Origin: an uncultured Victivallales bacterium
GTDB taxonomy: Bacteria > Verrucomicrobiota > Lentisphaeria > Oligosphaerales > JAFGRS01
Length of the DNA stretch: 6,284 nucleotides
Direction of reading: 5' to 3'
Assembly: GCA_903834675.1 (NCBI GenBank)
Contig: CAILKC010000503.1
Span: forward strand, 1-6,284
Both the position numbers and the translations under genes were made by a program. Positions 5,502-6,284 of this stretch are shown piece by piece (the first letter of the stretch is position 1; each line of letters begins with the position of its first letter). Under the pieces are notes generated by a model. It did not search any database. It worked only from the letters and a program-made list of their open reading frames with translations, and was not told where the DNA came from.

Positions 5502-5699
5502 ATGGCGAGCAGAAGCCGCCGGTACACGACGCCGCAAGGGGCTGAGGCCGAGTTCGAGCCGGGGTCGCAGGGGCGCGTTCTGAGGAACCTGTGTGGGATC
5601 ATCCGCAAACGCGAGATGGACAAGGCCGAGTATGAGGCCTCGGGACTACGCCCGCTTGGCGGGCTTCTTCGCCGCGGCAATGCGGGTGCGGGTAGATGA
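5502..5699 (+). pseudogene. N-terminal fragment of a Fic-family protein
   Basis: The first 46 residues match the N-terminus of Fic-family proteins as I remember them: a basic RRYTTPQGAEAEFEPGS lead, GRVLRNLCGI (24-33), then RKREMDKAEYEA (35-46). In intact relatives this continues into the Fic domain with its HPFxxGNGR active site, which transfers AMP or other nucleotide groups to proteins. Here similarity stops at about 5639. The frame then runs through the opposite-strand gene's 3' end to a TGA at 5697, adding a Gly/Arg-rich tail. No Fic motif follows in any frame before the right edge, so the enzyme core is missing. GTG 5496 is an alternative start two codons upstream, with a purine-rich GGGTGAG stretch before ATG 5502. 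I read this as a deletion remnant. An independent small regulator is less likely. Confidence 0.65.
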
Positions 5700-5840
5700 G
5701 GAGCGGGCCCCGTGAGGCGCACGGGTACTCGGAAGGTGGGCGCCCTCGAACACCGAGGAGTCGCGGGCGTTCTCCTCCAGAAGCCTGGCGCGCCGGGCGG
5801 GAGACCGCAGGTAGGCGTTGGTCTGGATGAGTGAAGGCAT
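5646..5840 (-). CDS. Small protein with a Fic-inhibitory-like SxxxEG motif (possible antitoxin)
   Basis: This is a 64-aa basic protein beginning MPSLIQTNAYLRSPARRARL and containing LLEENARDSSVFEGA (20-34). It ends in a Lys/Ala/Pro-rich tail. I recall short proteins with the pattern N-x-YLRDP..RR..LLEENARxSSVFEGA in other genomes, usually unnamed. SSVFEG fits the [S/T]xxxE[G/N] signature of helices that block the ATP site of Fic enzymes. With a Fic stub converging from the other strand, an antitoxin role is plausible but inferred. Opposite-strand placement differs from the usual same-operon order. The start could be ATG 5840 or an in-frame ATG at 5861; neither has a strong ribosome site. A much longer frame reaching 6188 crosses the hairpin cluster and is rejected. 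Its stop overlaps a GC hairpin (5650-5664). Confidence 0.5.
   Translation of the reverse strand: MPSLIQTNAYLRSPARRARLLEENARDSSVFEGAHLPSTRAPHGARSSSTRTRIAAAKKPAKRA
5650..5669. terminator. GC-rich hairpin at the convergent gene ends
   Basis: GCCCGC (5650-5655) pairs with GCGGGC (5659-5664) over a 3-nt loop and is followed on the plus strand by TTCTT. It lies where the Fic fragment and the minus-strand gene converge. The T-tract is poor, so terminator activity is uncertain. Confidence 0.35.
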
Positions 5841-5925
5841 GCTGGAAGATAGCACTTGCATGGCGACGATCAACCGCCGTAGGCCGGGGCTGGTCTGGCT
5901 GGCGGGTTTGCGAAGGGCGGATTGG

Positions 5926-6076
5926 CGGGCGCGCTTGTCGTCGAGTCGCGCGCCCGTACTGTGGGCCATTCCGGGCCAGCCGGAACGGGCTGGCCCGCAT
6001 GGAGGGCGTGGGCTGTGCCCCCGCCGCGGCGCTCGCGCAGGAGCGCCCTCCAACGCCCTTTGCGTCGCGCAGGGCG
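5926..6076. repeat. Cluster of four consecutive GC-rich inverted repeats
   Basis: Stems are CGGGCGCGC/GCGCGCCCG (5926-5934, 5948-5956), CGGGCCAGCC/GGCTGGCCCG (5972-5981, 5988-5997) and GGAGGGCG/CGCCCTCC (6001-6008, 6044-6051). A fourth, bulged stem CGCCC-TT-TGCG/CGCA-GGGCG spans 6054-6076. Almost the whole 150 bp can fold. It lies between the divergent minus-strand small gene and the right-edge gene, where both promoters would be expected. No gene is supported inside it. Confidence 0.7.
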
Positions 6077-6146
6077 GAACAAGACGGGTACTGGGTGAGG
6101 TGGCGATGTCACACGCGGCGGTATGTTCGTGGAGACGGACAGGACG

Positions 6147-6284
6147 ATGAAGCGCAGCAAGGCAGCAGAGATCACGTTCAGGGATCACTCCTTCGAGGAG
6201 TGTGTCCGCCTGGATCCGGACCTGGCCGCCACGCGGGCGGAGTACGCGAAGAAGTCCGCCAAGAGGCGGCGCCAGGCGGCGGAG
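6147..6284 (+). CDS. Unrecognised small charged protein, cut by the right edge
   Basis: Only 46 residues are visible. The sequence is soluble and highly charged, with a segment FRDHSFEECVRLDPDLAATR (11-30) and a Lys/Arg-rich run (AKKSAKRRRQ, 34-43). I do not recognise a family. The 'F-x-E...DP' spacing loosely recalls N-termini of small antitoxins, but this is weak. The ATG at 6147 follows AGGA at close spacing, with GGAG at 6131-6134. An in-frame ATG at 6123 would add eight residues. Lack of an in-frame stop and typical GC codon use support coding. It is separated from the minus-strand small gene by the hairpin cluster and transcribed away from it. Confidence 0.4.
   Translation, partial: MKRSKAAEITFRDHSFEECVRLDPDLAATRAEYAKKSAKRRRQAAE

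Noticed and set aside
5841..6188. Extension of the minus-strand small gene up to 6188.
   Set aside because: It would run antisense through four hairpins and the right-edge gene. The recognisable protein starts at 5840, or at most 5861.

Overview
This is a high-GC bacterial window with no lineage marker (no rRNA, tRNA or core gene), so the host cannot be named. GC-biased codons, GTG/TTG starts, dense REP-like palindromes and repeat-rich spacers suggest an environmental bacterium with a large accessory genome. A Chloroflexota-, Armatimonadota- or Planctomycetota-like lineage is only a guess. The content looks like a defence or mobile island rather than core chromosome.

Layout. (1) 2-1423 (+): C-terminal 473 residues of a large Eco57I/PglX-type N6-adenine DNA methyltransferase. 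It is cut by the left window edge and carries a 56-bp palindromic element (17-72) read in frame. (2) 1424-1708: spacer with no recognisable gene. (3) 1709-4906 (+): a tight three-gene operon with 4-nt and 8-nt overlaps. It encodes a 143-aa HEPN-like helical protein, a 440-aa ParA/MinD-like ATPase of the 'KGGVGR' variant type, and a 484-aa P-loop ATPase with a conserved-looking C-terminal region. (4) 4907-5501: about 600 bp without a convincing gene, holding REP-like palindromes, short direct repeats and a 3 x 12-bp tandem repeat that reads TDQV-TDQV-TDQV. (5) 5502-5699 (+): N-terminal stub of a Fic-family protein, lost after about 46 residues. Converging on it is a 64-aa minus-strand gene (5646-5840) with an S-x-x-x-E-G motif like that of Fic inhibitory helices. 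(6) 5862-6146: a spacer with four consecutive GC-rich hairpins. (7) 6147-6284 (+): start of an unrecognised small charged protein, cut by the right edge.

The central interest is the HEPN / KGGVGR-ATPase / P-loop-ATPase operon beside a modification methylase. By analogy with other conflict systems, two NTPases could sense or signal and the HEPN protein could be effector, adaptor or inhibitor. I know of no experimental function for this set, and its role in defence is inference. The downstream half looks like a decayed Fic toxin/antitoxin locus among repeats, which fits a recombination-prone accessory region.
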